A DNA stretch of 64,000 bases. Source: Brevibacterium antiquum (GTDB lineage Bacteria > Actinomycetota > Actinomycetes > Actinomycetales > Brevibacteriaceae). Location of the stretch: positions 620,001-684,000 of the forward strand of contig NZ_JABASX010000001.1 of the NCBI RefSeq assembly GCF_016107655.1, written 5' to 3'. A program made the position numbers and the translations under genes. The notes beneath the pieces were generated by a model. It was given only the letters and a program-made list of their open reading frames with translations, was not told the DNA's origin and searched no databases. Positions within the stretch are counted from its first letter, which is position 1; each line of letters opens with the position of its first letter. Below are positions 34,745-43,697 of this stretch, piece after piece.

Positions 34745-35163
34745 GCGTCATCCACACCGACATCGTCGAGACCCCGATCAGCACCGACGCACTCGAGCCC
34801 GATGTCCTCAACGACACCTGCGGTGCTGTGGTCAGCTTCTCCGGTGTCATCCGAGACCACGACGACGGGCGGGGCGTCCACAGACTGTCCTACGAATCCC
34901 ATCCGCTGGCAACGACCCAGATCGCCGAGGTGGCCGCTGAGATCGCGTCGAAGCACCCGGTCGTGCGTCTGTCCGTCGTTCATCGTGTCGGTGCACTCGA
35001 GATCGGAGACGTGGCCCTGGCCGCCGTCGTCGCCTCACCACATCGTCATGATTCCTTCGCCGCGTGCTCGGAGCTCATCGACGAGGTCAAGGCGCGGGTC
35101 GCGATCTGGAAGCATCAGTTCTTCTCCGACGGAGACGATGAATGGGTGGGAGCACTCGAATGA
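34741..35163 (+). CDS. moaE: Molybdopterin synthase catalytic subunit
   Basis: A 140-residue MoaE, the large subunit of MPT synthase that with MoaD puts the dithiolene sulfurs into precursor Z. Family motifs are GAVVSFSGVIRDHDDG, LSYESHPLA, VVHRVGALEIGD, SPHRHDSFAACSELIDEVKARVAIWK. The Lys in VAIWK corresponds to a conserved active-site Lys; the second Lys of the usual WKKE is His here (WKHQF). Overlaps moaC and the next gene by ATGA at both ends, so production is coupled. Confidence 0.92.
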   Translation: MSVIHTDIVETPISTDALEPDVLNDTCGAVVSFSGVIRDHDDGRGVHRLSYESHPLATTQIAEVAAEIASKHPVVRLSVVHRVGALEIGDVALAAVVASPHRHDSFAACSELIDEVKARVAIWKHQFFSDGDDEWVGALE

Positions 35164-35561
35164 CGGAACTGCGCATCAATGATGCGGCCCGGTTCCTCGG
35201 GGTCAGTGATGACACCATCCGCCGATGGGTCAGCGAAGGAAAACTCACCCAGCACAAGGACGTATCCAATCGGGCAGTGGTTGAGGGGCGCGAGCTCGTG
35301 GCGCTGGCGCAGTCGAGTTCTGCGGCCCTCGATGATCCGACCGGTGTCGTGAGTTCTGCCCGCAATCGGTTCGCCGGTCTTGTCACCGATGTGGTCATCG
35401 ACGGGGTCATGGCGCAGGTCAGTCTCCAATGCGGTCCTTTCCGCGTCGTGTCTCTGATGTCAGCGGAGGCCTGCAGACAGCTCCAACTCGAACCGGGCAG
35501 TCTTGCCACCGCCTCGGTGAAGGCAACGATGGTCTCCATCGACACTGCGGCAACCGGCTGA
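35160..35561 (+). CDS. MerR-like HTH protein with TOBE/Mop molybdate-binding domain
   Basis: A 133-residue protein: residues 1-50 are an excisionase/MerR-like helix-turn-helix (INDAARFLGVSDDTIRRWVSEGKL) and residues about 65-130 are a single TOBE (Mop) domain (RNRFAGLVTDVVIDGVMAQVSL...). Such proteins bind molybdate or tungstate and probably act as small ModE-like regulators or storage proteins. It sits between Mo-cofactor genes and the modA-modBC transporter. The ModC part of the transporter lacks its own TOBE domain, which makes this one notable. ATG 35160 overlaps the moaE stop. Confidence 0.85.
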   Translation: MTELRINDAARFLGVSDDTIRRWVSEGKLTQHKDVSNRAVVEGRELVALAQSSSAALDDPTGVVSSARNRFAGLVTDVVIDGVMAQVSLQCGPFRVVSLMSAEACRQLQLEPGSLATASVKATMVSIDTAATG

Positions 35562-35634
35562 CAAGTCCGCCCTCTTTGTCGTAGATGCTGAGATGAATGT
35601 GCATTTTATCCGCGAATGCGGGTTTAATGGACGA

Positions 35635-36393
35635 ATGAAGCATCTATCTGCAGCGTGCATCGTCGCACTGCTCACACTCACCGCCTGTTCGACCGGCTCA
35701 GGCTCGGATTCGGGCTCGGAGGAGAAGACAACTCTGACGGTCTTCGCCGCCGCATCATTGACCGAGGTCTTCGACGATGTCGCTGAGGAGTTCAACAAGA
35801 CCGAGCCCGACGTCGAGGTGAAGTTCTCCTTCGCAGGCTCCTCCGATCTCGTCGCACAGATCTCGGAAGGGGCTCCCGCAGACGTGATCGCCACCGCCGA
35901 TGAGTCGACGATGAACACGCTCAACAGTGATGACCTACTGGCCGGGGCGCGCCAGATCTTCGCCTCGAACACGCTGGCCCTGGCCGTGCCGAAGGGAAAC
36001 CCGGAGAACATCGCCTCGTCGAAGGACTTCACGGGCAAGGACCTCGTCGTCTGCGCGCCCCAGGTCCCCTGCGGTGCCGCCACCGAGAAGTGGGCGCACC
36101 AGAATGATGTCGCACTCGACCCCGTCAGCGAGGAGAACTCGGTCACTGATGTTCTGGGCAAGGTCAGTGCCGGCCAGGCCGACGCCGGCATCGTCTACGT
36201 CACCGATGTCGCCCGGGGGAACGGAGACGTCGAACAGGTCGCGCTCGACGGCGCGGACAAGGTCATCAACGAGTACCCGGCGGCGACGGTCGGAGCGAGT
36301 GAGAACCAGGAAGCCGCCGATGAGTTCGTGTCGTTCCTGAAGTCTGACGAGGCGATCAGTTTGTTCGACGACGCCGGATTCTCGACTCCCTGA
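35635..36393 (+). CDS. modA: Molybdate ABC transporter substrate-binding lipoprotein
   Basis: A 252-residue lipoprotein that captures molybdate outside the membrane. The signal peptide MKHLSAACIVALLTLTAC ends with lipobox LTAC (Cys18). The mature part shows ModA features: LTVFAAASLTEVFDD, SFAGSSDLVAQISEGAPADVIATAD, and NSVTDVLGKVSAGQADAGIVYVTD. The frame opens at 35593, but ATG 35635 gives a normal signal length. No good ribosome binding site is seen; GC-hairpin-like CCGC-GAAT-GCGG lies 20 bp upstream. It is followed after 29 bp by modBC. Confidence 0.93.
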   Translation: MKHLSAACIVALLTLTACSTGSGSDSGSEEKTTLTVFAAASLTEVFDDVAEEFNKTEPDVEVKFSFAGSSDLVAQISEGAPADVIATADESTMNTLNSDDLLAGARQIFASNTLALAVPKGNPENIASSKDFTGKDLVVCAPQVPCGAATEKWAHQNDVALDPVSEENSVTDVLGKVSAGQADAGIVYVTDVARGNGDVEQVALDGADKVINEYPAATVGASENQEAADEFVSFLKSDEAISLFDDAGFSTP

Positions 36394-36422
36394 CCTGACC
36401 GTTCTGACTTGGGAGTCCTGAT

Positions 36423-38141
36423 ATGACGAATACGCGCAGGAGACGCGGCCACTCAACGGTGCCGTCGTGGCTCTGGATCCCTGCCGGGCTCGGCATCGCC
36501 TTCCTCCTCGTCCCGATCATCGGGATGATCACACGAATCGAGCCCAGCCACCTCGGCGAGATCATTCTATCGCCGGAATCTCAAGTGGCTATGGGACTCT
36601 CACTGCTGACCTCCGTCATCGCTGCTCTGGTGAGCGTGAGCATCGGCTTCCCCCTGGGCTACCTGCTCGCGACGCGCACCTTCCGCGGGCAGCGAGTCGT
36701 GCGCACGCTCATCCTGCTGCCACTCGTCCTGCCGCCGGTGGTCAGCGGTCTGGCACTGCTCTACACCTGGGGGAGAACAGCCTTCCTCGGGTCCCTGCTC
36801 ACCGACATGGGACTGGGCTTGGCATATACAACGGCAGCCGTCGTGTTTGCGCAGATCTTCGTGTCACTTCCATTCATGGTCATGTCCGTCGAGACGGCGG
36901 TCGCCGCCCGGGGGCAGGACTTCGAACTCGCCGCGGCCGAGCTCGGCGCAGCGCCCAACCGCGTGTTCTTCCACATCACACTTCCGCTCCTGCGCCAAGG
37001 AATCATGACCGGCGCCATCCTCTGCTTCGCCCGAGCACTGGGGGAGTTCGGTGCGACTCTGACATTTGCAGGCTCCCTCTCGGGGGTCACGCGAACGATG
37101 CCGCTTCAGATCTATCTGGTCCGCGAATCCGACCCGCAGTCGGCAATCGCATTGTCCCTGCTCCTCATCGTCGTCGCCCTGGTCATCATCGTCCTCGCCT
37201 ACCGTTCTCCTCACGCACCCAGACTGCGCGCTCCGCGTTCGGCCGCGGCACCGGCACCGGCCGTGGCACCGGAGGCGGTCGAGGCTTCGACACTCCGGCC
37301 GGGTCCGTCTTCGACGTTCTCTGGAGGGCACACCTCGGAGTCGCTCACCGAACGACCGCAGCCGGAGGCCTCCGCGGTTCGTCTCAGCGCTCGGCTGCCC
37401 GAGCGCGGTATCAACGTCGATCTCACGATGCCGACTGGCTCGACGACGGCGATCATCGGTCGCAACGGTGCGGGGAAGTCGAGCCTCTTCCAGCTGATGA
37501 CCGGAGCGATCTCTGCCGAGTCCGGCTCCCTGCACATTGGTGCTGAGACCGTTTTCGACCTCGACGCGAACAGATGGCCGCCCGTTCACGCCAGAGGCAT
37601 CGTCCACCTGGCTCAGAACCCGCTCCTGTTCCCGCATCTGAGCGTCATCGACAATGTGGCCTTCGGACTCAGAGCTCACGGACGCCGAACTGCGGACGCA
37701 CGAAGACTCGCCGGACGCATGCTCTCGAACCTCGGCGTCGGTCATTGCGCGGACCGCAGACCCGATGCCGTATCCGGGGGACAGGCAGCCCGCATCGCTC
37801 TGGCCCGAGCACTGGTCACCGATCCGAAGCTGCTGCTCCTCGACGAGCCGCTGTCGGCCCTGGACATTGACGTCAGGGTCGAGACGCGAAGCGTGCTCGG
37901 CCAGGTGCTGTCAGATCGAAGCGCTGTCATCATCACCCACGATGTCGACGACGTCACTGCACTGGCGTCCACTCTGGTGCTCATCGACTCCGGAAGCGTT
38001 GCGTTCAGCGCACCCGTGGGAGAAGTCGGAGCCAGCCTGTCGACCGCTTCTCGCCAGTGGCCGGACTTACCTGGACACGACTTCCTCCACAGCTTTTGCG
38101 ACGGGGACACAGAAGGCATACTGTGCAGTAGATCACGCTAG
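36423..38141 (+). CDS. modBC: Fused molybdate ABC transporter permease-ATPase (ModB-ModC)
   Basis: A 572-residue fusion. Residues about 1-260 are a ModB permease with about six helices and the EAA-type loop (ELAAAELGAAPNRVFFHITLPLLR). An Ala/Pro-rich linker (about 265-320) leads to a ModC ATPase: Walker A GRNGAGKSS near 350, Q-loop LAQNPLLFPH, signature VSGGQ, Walker B LLLLDEPLSALD, H-loop ITHD. The ModC part stops soon after, without the TOBE/Mop domain most ModC proteins have. One gene thus makes both membrane and ATPase parts, so two chains would build the transporter. The frame is intact. Confidence 0.92.
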   Translation: MTNTRRRRGHSTVPSWLWIPAGLGIAFLLVPIIGMITRIEPSHLGEIILSPESQVAMGLSLLTSVIAALVSVSIGFPLGYLLATRTFRGQRVVRTLILLPLVLPPVVSGLALLYTWGRTAFLGSLLTDMGLGLAYTTAAVVFAQIFVSLPFMVMSVETAVAARGQDFELAAAELGAAPNRVFFHITLPLLRQGIMTGAILCFARALGEFGATLTFAGSLSGVTRTMPLQIYLVRESDPQSAIALSLLLIVVALVIIVLAYRSPHAPRLRAPRSAAAPAPAVAPEAVEASTLRPGPSSTFSGGHTSESLTERPQPEASAVRLSARLPERGINVDLTMPTGSTTAIIGRNGAGKSSLFQLMTGAISAESGSLHIGAETVFDLDANRWPPVHARGIVHLAQNPLLFPHLSVIDNVAFGLRAHGRRTADARRLAGRMLSNLGVGHCADRRPDAVSGGQAARIALARALVTDPKLLLLDEPLSALDIDVRVETRSVLGQVLSDRSAVIITHDVDDVTALASTLVLIDSGSVAFSAPVGEVGASLSTASRQWPDLPGHDFLHSFCDGDTEGILCSRSR

Positions 38142-38174
38142 CACCATCGAACCTGCACAAAGGAGCACAACGAC

Positions 38175-39869
38175 GTGGCAGAACTTTCCTATTCCTCAGG
38201 ACCGTCAGACACACCACTGCTGGGAGAAACCATCCCCGCGCACATCAAGGCAACTGCCGCTGCTCACGCGAACGGTCCTGCGCTCGTCGACCGGTATTCA
38301 GACCGTCGGTGGACCTATGCCGAATTCGATCGCGATACCGATGCCCTGGCCGTCGGACTGCTTGAACGTGGAATCAAGAAGGGCGATCGGGTCGGCATCT
38401 GGGCGCAGAACGTTGCCGAATGGGCACAGATCCAGTACGCCACTGCGAAGATCGGCGCAATCCTCGTCAACGTCAACCCCTCCTACCGCAGCCACGAGCT
38501 CGAATACGTCGTCAAGCAGTCGGGCATGAGCATGCTCGTCTCCCAGATCACCGCCCCGCCACACTCGGATTTCCATGCGATCGCGAGCGAGGTCGCGGCG
38601 AAGGTGCCGGGACTCGAACTCGTCTTCCTCGATACGCTCCCGTCCGACCTCCTCGGCGATGCGATCATCGGCGAACGTGAATCCTTTGCCCGACTGATCG
38701 GCAGCGGTCGCAGCCTCCTCGACGATGAGAGCGTCAAGTATTCGGTCCGCCTGCAGAAGCTCATGGACGAGCTCGCGATGGACGACCCGATCAACATCCA
38801 GTACACCTCCGGCACGACAGGCTTCCCCAAAGGGGTGACGCTGAGCCATCACAACATCCTCAACAACGGGTTCTTCATCGGAGAGATGCTGGGCTACTCC
38901 TCGAAGGACTCCGTCGTCCTGCCGGTCCCGTACTACCACTGCTTCGGGATGGTCATCGGAAACCTCGCGGCTCTCAGCCACGGCGCTGCCGTCATCCTGC
39001 CCTCTCCCGGATTCGACCCTGTGGCGAGTCTGAGCGCAGTCTCCGATGAGAAGGCGACCTCGCTCTATGGTGTGCCCACGATGTTCATCGCCGAACTCGA
39101 ACATCCTGACTTCTCGAGCTACGACCTCAGCTCGCTGCGCACCGGTGTCATGGCCGGCTCGCCCTGCCCGGTCGAGATCATGAAACGCGTCATCACCGAC
39201 ATGAACATGGAAGAGGTCGCCATCTGCTACGGCATGACGGAGACCTCGCCGGTGTCCATGATGACCCGCGTCGATGACACACTCGAGGCCCGCACTCAGA
39301 CCGTCGGCCGTGTCATGCCCCATCTCGAGATCAAGATCGCCGACCCGGTGACAGGTCAAGCCCTCCCACGCGGACAGAAGGGGGAACTGTGCACCCGCGG
39401 ATATGCTGTCATGCTCGGGTACTGGGAGAACCCAGAGAAGACCGCCGAGGCGATCGATGCGTCCCGTTGGATCCATACCGGCGACCTCGGCATCATGGAC
39501 GATGACGGCTACGTCGACATCTCCGGCCGAATCAAGGACATGGTCATCCGCGGCGGAGAGAACGTCTACCCCCGTGAGGTCGAGGAGTTCCTCTACCATC
39601 ACCCCTCGATCAGAGACGTCCAGGTCGTCGGGATCCCCGATGAGAAGTACGGCGAGGAGCTCATGGCCTGGGTGATCCTCAAAGACGGCGTCGAAACCTT
39701 GGACGCCGCGGCGGTCCGCGAGTTCTGCTCAGGCAAGCTCGCACACTTCAAGATCCCGCGTTACGTCGAGGTTCGGGAGTCTTTCCCGATGACGGTCTCG
39801 GGCAAGATCCGCAAGATCGAACTGCGCGAAGAAGGCGAGAAGATCGTCCACACCACGATCGCAGGCTGA
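38175..39869 (+). CDS. Acyl-CoA synthetase (AMP-dependent ligase)
   Basis: A 564-residue ANL-superfamily ligase that activates a carboxylic acid to acyl-AMP then acyl-CoA. P-loop-like motif [11 protein letters not shown] is near residues 212-222; the [14 protein letters not shown] motif near 355; the hinge [22 protein letters not shown] near 455-476; the catalytic Lys in [10 protein letters not shown] near the end. Sequence style fits medium- to long-chain fatty acyl-CoA synthetases. GTG 38175 has AAAGGAG 9 nt upstream. It starts 33 bp after modBC but has no link to molybdenum. Confidence 0.88.
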   Translation: MAELSYSSGPSDTPLLGETIPAHIKATAAAHANGPALVDRYSDRRWTYAEFDRDTDALAVGLLERGIKKGDRVGIWAQNVAEWAQIQYATAKIGAILVNVNPSYRSHELEYVVKQSGMSMLVSQITAPPHSDFHAIASEVAAKVPGLELVFLDTLPSDLLGDAIIGERESFARLIGSGRSLLDDESVKYSVRLQKLMDELAMDDPINIQYTSGTTGFPKGVTLSHHNILNNGFFIGEMLGYSSKDSVVLPVPYYHCFGMVIGNLAALSHGAAVILPSPGFDPVASLSAVSDEKATSLYGVPTMFIAELEHPDFSSYDLSSLRTGVMAGSPCPVEIMKRVITDMNMEEVAICYGMTETSPVSMMTRVDDTLEARTQTVGRVMPHLEIKIADPVTGQALPRGQKGELCTRGYAVMLGYWENPEKTAEAIDASRWIHTGDLGIMDDDGYVDISGRIKDMVIRGGENVYPREVEEFLYHHPSIRDVQVVGIPDEKYGEELMAWVILKDGVETLDAAAVREFCSGKLAHFKIPRYVEVRESFPMTVSGKIRKIELREEGEKIVHTTIAG

Positions 39870-40000
39870 GCGCGAATCGCCCTTTCGCGGACGGCGTGAG
39901 GGCCGCAGAAGAGACTGCAGCCGGCTCCTGACCCAGGTCACAAGTCGGTTGCAGTTTTTCTGGCAAGACGTCACGTTTTTCATGTGAGAACTTTATTCAC

Positions 40001-40006
40001 TAAGAT
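40001..40006 (+). promoter_or_regulatory. Probable -10 element of the gluABCD operon
   Basis: TAAGAT lies 8 bp before the gluA ATG, in an AT-rich stretch, and no ribosome binding site is present. A start point 7 bp downstream would give a nearly leaderless mRNA. Confidence 0.4.
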
Positions 40007-40014
40007 CAACTCTC

Positions 40015-40764
40015 ATGAGAGCTGAATCACAACCGCTGGTGTCAGTCACAGATGTCGAGAAACACTACGGTGATTTTCACGCTCTGAAACACATCAACCT
40101 CCATATCAAAGAACGCGAAGTCGTCGTCGTCATCGGTCCGTCCGGATCCGGCAAATCGACGTTGTGCCGTACGATCAATCGTCTGGAGACCATCACCTCC
40201 GGTTCGATCACGATCGACGGCAAGGAACTGCCTGCTGAAGGCGCGGCCCTGGCAGAGCTGCGTTCGGACGTGGGCATGGTCTTCCAGGCCTTCAACCTCT
40301 TCGCCCATAAGACGATCCTCGAGAACGTCACCCTCGGTCCGATCAAGGTCCGCAAACTGTCCAAAGCCGAAGCCGAAGAGCAGTCAATGGCTCTGCTCGA
40401 ACGCGTCGGAGTCGCCCACCAAGCCGATAAATACCCAGCACAGCTCTCCGGCGGGCAGCAGCAGCGAGTCGCTATCGCCCGTGCGCTGGCGATGAAGCCG
40501 AAGGTGATGCTCTTCGACGAGCCCACCTCGGCGCTGGATCCGGAGATGATCAACGAAGTCCTCGATGTCATGGTCGGACTCGCCGAAGAGGGCATGACCA
40601 TGGTGGTCGTCACCCACGAGATGGGGTTTGCAAGGAAGGCTGCTCACCGCGTCGTATTCATGGCAGATGGTGAGATCGTCGAGGTCGCCGAGCCCGAAGA
40701 GTTCTTCACCAACCCCCAGACCCCGCGTGCCAAGGACTTCCTGTCCAAGATCCTCACCCGCTGA
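40015..40764 (+). CDS. gluA: Glutamate-type amino acid ABC transporter ATPase
   Basis: A 249-residue polar amino acid ABC ATPase (HisP/GlnQ/GluA type). Walker [10 protein letters not shown] (about 40-48), Q-loop [11 protein letters not shown], signature LSGGQQQR, Walker [14 protein letters not shown]-loop [11 protein letters not shown]. First gene of a four-gene ABC operon in the gluABCD order known from Corynebacterium. Glutamate is the likely substrate by operon match, but aspartate or glutamine cannot be excluded. No Shine-Dalgarno precedes the ATG. Confidence 0.9.
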   Translation: MRAESQPLVSVTDVEKHYGDFHALKHINLHIKEREVVVVIGPSGSGKSTLCRTINRLETITSGSITIDGKELPAEGAALAELRSDVGMVFQAFNLFAHKTILENVTLGPIKVRKLSKAEAEEQSMALLERVGVAHQADKYPAQLSGGQQQRVAIARALAMKPKVMLFDEPTSALDPEMINEVLDVMVGLAEEGMTMVVVTHEMGFARKAAHRVVFMADGEIVEVAEPEEFFTNPQTPRAKDFLSKILTR

Positions 40765-40817
40765 TCACACCGAACGAAGTTGTCGGTCACACAGCACCAC
40801 ACTTACAAGGAGAAACG

Positions 40818-41717
40818 ATGAAGAAGTTCAGACTCTCAATCGCATCTGTTGCAATCGGGCTGCTCGCGCTCAGCGGCTGCGGCCAAGGCGGAACCCCGGA
40901 TGCTCCTGCCGAGGGCGACGGCGCCCAGGCGGAAGCACCTGAGTACACAGTCAACGACAGCGCCGATTTCAAAGATTCCAAGACCTGGAAGGCTGCCAAG
41001 GACGCCGGCGAACTGAAGGTCGGAGTCAAGTACGACCAGCCCGGCCTCGGCAACGTCAAGGCCGGCTCGGAACAGCCCGAGGGATTCGACATCGAGATTG
41101 CGAAGATGGTGGCCGCGCAGCTGGGCTTCAGCCCGGACCAGATCAAATACACCGAGACGGTCTCTGCCAACCGTGAGCCCTTCCTGCAGCAGGGAAACAT
41201 CGACATGGTCGTGGCCACCTACACGATCAATGACGAACGCAAGAAGGTCGTCGATTTCGCCGGGCCGTACTACGTCGCCGGGCAGGATCTGCTCGTGGCC
41301 GCCGATTCCGACATCGCCAGCCCTGATGACCTGGCCGGAAAGAAGGTCTGCTCCGTGGACGGCTCGACGCCGGCACAGAACATCGAAGAGAAGTACAAGA
41401 AGGCTGAGCTCGTCGCCTATGACACCTACTCGAAGTGCGTCACCGACCTCCAGTCAGGCTCAGTCGACGCTGTGACCACAGACGACGCGATCCTGCGTGG
41501 ATATGCCAAACAGTACGAAGGCGAATTCAAGGTCGTCGGCCAGCCGTTCACCGAAGAACCCTACGGTGTCGGTCTGCCCAAGGGCGATGACGCCATGCGC
41601 GACGCAGTCAACGATGCCCTCCAGAAGGGGATGGACGACGGTGACTGGAAGAAGGCATTCGAATACTCCCTCGGCTCCGCCGATGATGTCGAGATGCCCA
41701 AGATCGACCGTTACTGA
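40818..41717 (+). CDS. gluB: Glutamate-type ABC transporter substrate-binding lipoprotein
   Basis: A 299-residue extracellular binding lipoprotein. Signal peptide ends at lipobox LSGC (Cys21), then a Gly/Ala/Glu-rich spacer. The SBP_bac_3 domain begins about residue 65 (GELKVGVKYDQPG), with the family signature GFDIEIAKMVAAQLG, QGNIDMVVATYTINDERK, and SVDAVTTDDAILRGYA. The ATG has AAGGAGAAA 4 nt upstream, a strong site. A perfect hairpin after the stop separates it from gluC, which usually favours higher amounts of binding protein than permease. Confidence 0.92.
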   Translation: MKKFRLSIASVAIGLLALSGCGQGGTPDAPAEGDGAQAEAPEYTVNDSADFKDSKTWKAAKDAGELKVGVKYDQPGLGNVKAGSEQPEGFDIEIAKMVAAQLGFSPDQIKYTETVSANREPFLQQGNIDMVVATYTINDERKKVVDFAGPYYVAGQDLLVAADSDIASPDDLAGKKVCSVDGSTPAQNIEEKYKKAELVAYDTYSKCVTDLQSGSVDAVTTDDAILRGYAKQYEGEFKVVGQPFTEEPYGVGLPKGDDAMRDAVNDALQKGMDDGDWKKAFEYSLGSADDVEMPKIDRY

Positions 41718-41736
41718 CCAGCCTTCAGATTGACAT

Positions 41737-41768
41737 GATGCGAGGGCACCCAACGGTGCCCTCGCATC
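41737..41768 (+). terminator. Intra-operon hairpin between gluB and gluC
   Basis: A perfect 14-bp stem (GATGCGAGGGCACC and its complement) with loop CAAC, 20 bp after gluB and 17 bp before gluC. With only ATTAAGG following it is probably a partial terminator or an mRNA-stabilising 3' end. Confidence 0.8.
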
Positions 41769-41784
41769 GATTAAGGAATCTGGA

Positions 41785-42447
41785 ATGGATTTTCTGCAAC
41801 TTCTCGAGATGTTCTTCTCAGGCATCTGGGGAACCATCAAACTCTTCACTGTCGCCCTGATCGGTGCCCTTGTACTGGGAACGATCCTGGCTGGAATGCG
41901 AGTCTCACCGACACCGGTCCTGCGGTTCGCTGCCTCAACGTACATCAACGTCGTGAGGAACACGCCGCTGACGCTGGTGATGTTCTTCTGTGCCTTCGGT
42001 CTGCCGTTCCTCGACATCCGATTCGGCTCGACCAGCTCCTTCAACTCCTTCATCTATGCAACGCTGGCGCTGACGGCCTACACAGCATGTTTCGTCGCCG
42101 AGACCCTCAAATCGGGCATCTCGACGATTCCTGTGGGCCAAGCCGAAGCCGCACGAGCAGTCGGGCTCACCTTCGGACAGACCCTGAGCCAGGTGATCCT
42201 TCCCCAGGCTTTCCGTACCGTCATTCCGCCCCTGGGCAGCGTCATCATCGCGCTGCTGAAGAACACCTCAATCGCCTCGGCGTTCAACAACCGAGAGCTC
42301 ATCTCGGCCATGCGCAATGCCATTGAGGTCCGCGGAGACCTGGTGATCCCGCTGCTGTTCGGGACTGCCCTTGCTTACCTGATCCTGGCGCTGATCCTGG
42401 GTCGCGTCTTCGACTACCTCGAGAGGAAGCTGGTGATCCTGCGATGA
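41785..42447 (+). CDS. gluC: Glutamate-type ABC transporter permease 1
   Basis: A 220-residue HisM-family permease with about five helices. The EAA loop that contacts the ATPase reads GQAEAARAVGLTFGQTLSQVILPQAFR (around residues 120-146). NTPLTLVMFF early in the protein is typical. ATG 41785 follows TAAGGAAT. It overlaps gluD by ATGA. Works with gluD as the heterodimeric channel. Confidence 0.9.
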   Translation: MDFLQLLEMFFSGIWGTIKLFTVALIGALVLGTILAGMRVSPTPVLRFAASTYINVVRNTPLTLVMFFCAFGLPFLDIRFGSTSSFNSFIYATLALTAYTACFVAETLKSGISTIPVGQAEAARAVGLTFGQTLSQVILPQAFRTVIPPLGSVIIALLKNTSIASAFNNRELISAMRNAIEVRGDLVIPLLFGTALAYLILALILGRVFDYLERKLVILR

Positions 42448-43286
42448 GCGCACCGACTCAGGTCCTGTTCGACGAGCCCGGCCCCAAGGCTCGCCGCAAC
42501 AACATCATCCTCTCGATCGTCTCGGCCATCGTGTTGGCCGGCCTCATCGCCTTCGTCATCTGGAAGTTCGCCGATGCTGGTCAGCTGGACTCGGCGAAAT
42601 GGTATCCATTCACCTTCTCCCAGATTCAGCTGGTCCTCCTCAAAGGCATGGGGGCCACCCTCAAGGTCGCTGTCGTCGCTTCCGTGCTGGCGTTGGTCGT
42701 CGGCGTCGTATTCGCGCTGCTGCGGCTCTCGAGCAAAAGGGCCATCTCGGTACCGGGAACCATCGTCCTCGAGTTCTTCCGCGGGGTCCCTGTCCTGCTC
42801 CTCATCTTTGCGATGTTCCTCATCTTCGGCAACACGATCGGAGCGTTCTGGTCCGTCGTCATCGGCCTCACTCTCTACAACGGCATGGTTCTGGCAGAGA
42901 TCATCCGTGCCGGTATCCTCGCCGTCCCGAAGGGGCAGAGGGAAGCCGCCATGGCCATCGGCCTACGCCCGGGGCAGGTGATGAGCTTGGTGCTGATGCC
43001 GCAGGCTCTGCGCGCCATGATGCCCACGATCATCGCGCAGATCGTCGTACTGCTCAAGGACTCGGCCTTGGGATTCATCGTCACTTACCAGGACCTGCTC
43101 TACCAGGTGAATCTCATCGGCCGCGAGTACAACAACCTGCTGCCGACGTTCCTCGTCGGTGCCGTGCTGTTCATCATCATCAATATGATCGTCGCCGGAA
43201 TCGCCCGGTGGCTGGAGAAGCGACTGCAGCGCAAGGCCACCGCGCCCGTCGGGGCAGAAGGTCTGTCAGCGAAGACCGCCGCCTGA
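42444..43286 (+). CDS. gluD: Glutamate-type ABC transporter permease 2
   Basis: A 280-residue permease with an N-terminal hydrophilic 20 residues, a first helix (IILSIVSAIVLAGLIAFVIW), and the HisM-type core. EAA loop: KGQREAAMAIGLRPGQVMSLVLMPQALRAMMPTI near residues 162-195. The N-terminal extra helix and DEPGPKARRN leader are typical of corynebacterial GluD. Start overlaps the gluC stop. Confidence 0.9.
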   Translation: MSAPTQVLFDEPGPKARRNNIILSIVSAIVLAGLIAFVIWKFADAGQLDSAKWYPFTFSQIQLVLLKGMGATLKVAVVASVLALVVGVVFALLRLSSKRAISVPGTIVLEFFRGVPVLLLIFAMFLIFGNTIGAFWSVVIGLTLYNGMVLAEIIRAGILAVPKGQREAAMAIGLRPGQVMSLVLMPQALRAMMPTIIAQIVVLLKDSALGFIVTYQDLLYQVNLIGREYNNLLPTFLVGAVLFIIINMIVAGIARWLEKRLQRKATAPVGAEGLSAKTAA

Positions 43287-43379
43287 TCGACCGGAACGGG
43301 GTGGCGTCGGTGAGTGAAGATCCCGGCGCCACCCTGTAATGTTCGTGACAAGGACGATGCCGCTGACAAGGAGTCCCAT

Positions 43380-43697
43380 ATGCAACCCGAACTCAGTTCC
43401 ACCCCCGTCACGGTGGTCAAAAATCCCGGTCGTGAACGGTTTGAGATCTTCACCGCTGAGGAACCGGTCGAGTTCGCCGGCTTCCTCGGCTATCGGGTCA
43501 TCGATGACGAGACCGTCGAACTCCAGCACACCATCATCTCCGAAGGCTTCTCTCGCCGCGGATTCGCGCGCACACTGGTCACCACTGTCCTCGATCAGAT
43601 CCGGGACGAAGGCGGCCGCATCGTCCCGACGTGCAGCTATGTTCAGGATTATCTCCAACGCTTCCCGCAGTATGCCGACCTCGTGACGCAGGCTTGA
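43380..43697 (+). CDS. Short GNAT-type N-acetyltransferase (YjdJ-like)
   Basis: A 105-residue protein of the compact GNAT family (PF14542 type). The acetyl-CoA region is HTIISEGFSRRGFARTLVTTVLDQIRDEG, and the C-terminal IVPTCSYVQDYLQRFPQYADLV is the family signature, with a Cys at the site usually conserved in this group. ATG 43380 has AAGGAG 6 nt upstream. Substrate unknown. The stop overlaps the TTG start of the gluQ gene. Confidence 0.85.
   Translation: MQPELSSTPVTVVKNPGRERFEIFTAEEPVEFAGFLGYRVIDDETVELQHTIISEGFSRRGFARTLVTTVLDQIRDEGGRIVPTCSYVQDYLQRFPQYADLVTQA

Noticed and set aside
38298-39602. 434-codon minus-strand frame inside the acyl-CoA synthetase gene
   Set aside because: Antisense shadow, low-complexity Asp/His/Glu composition and no domain.
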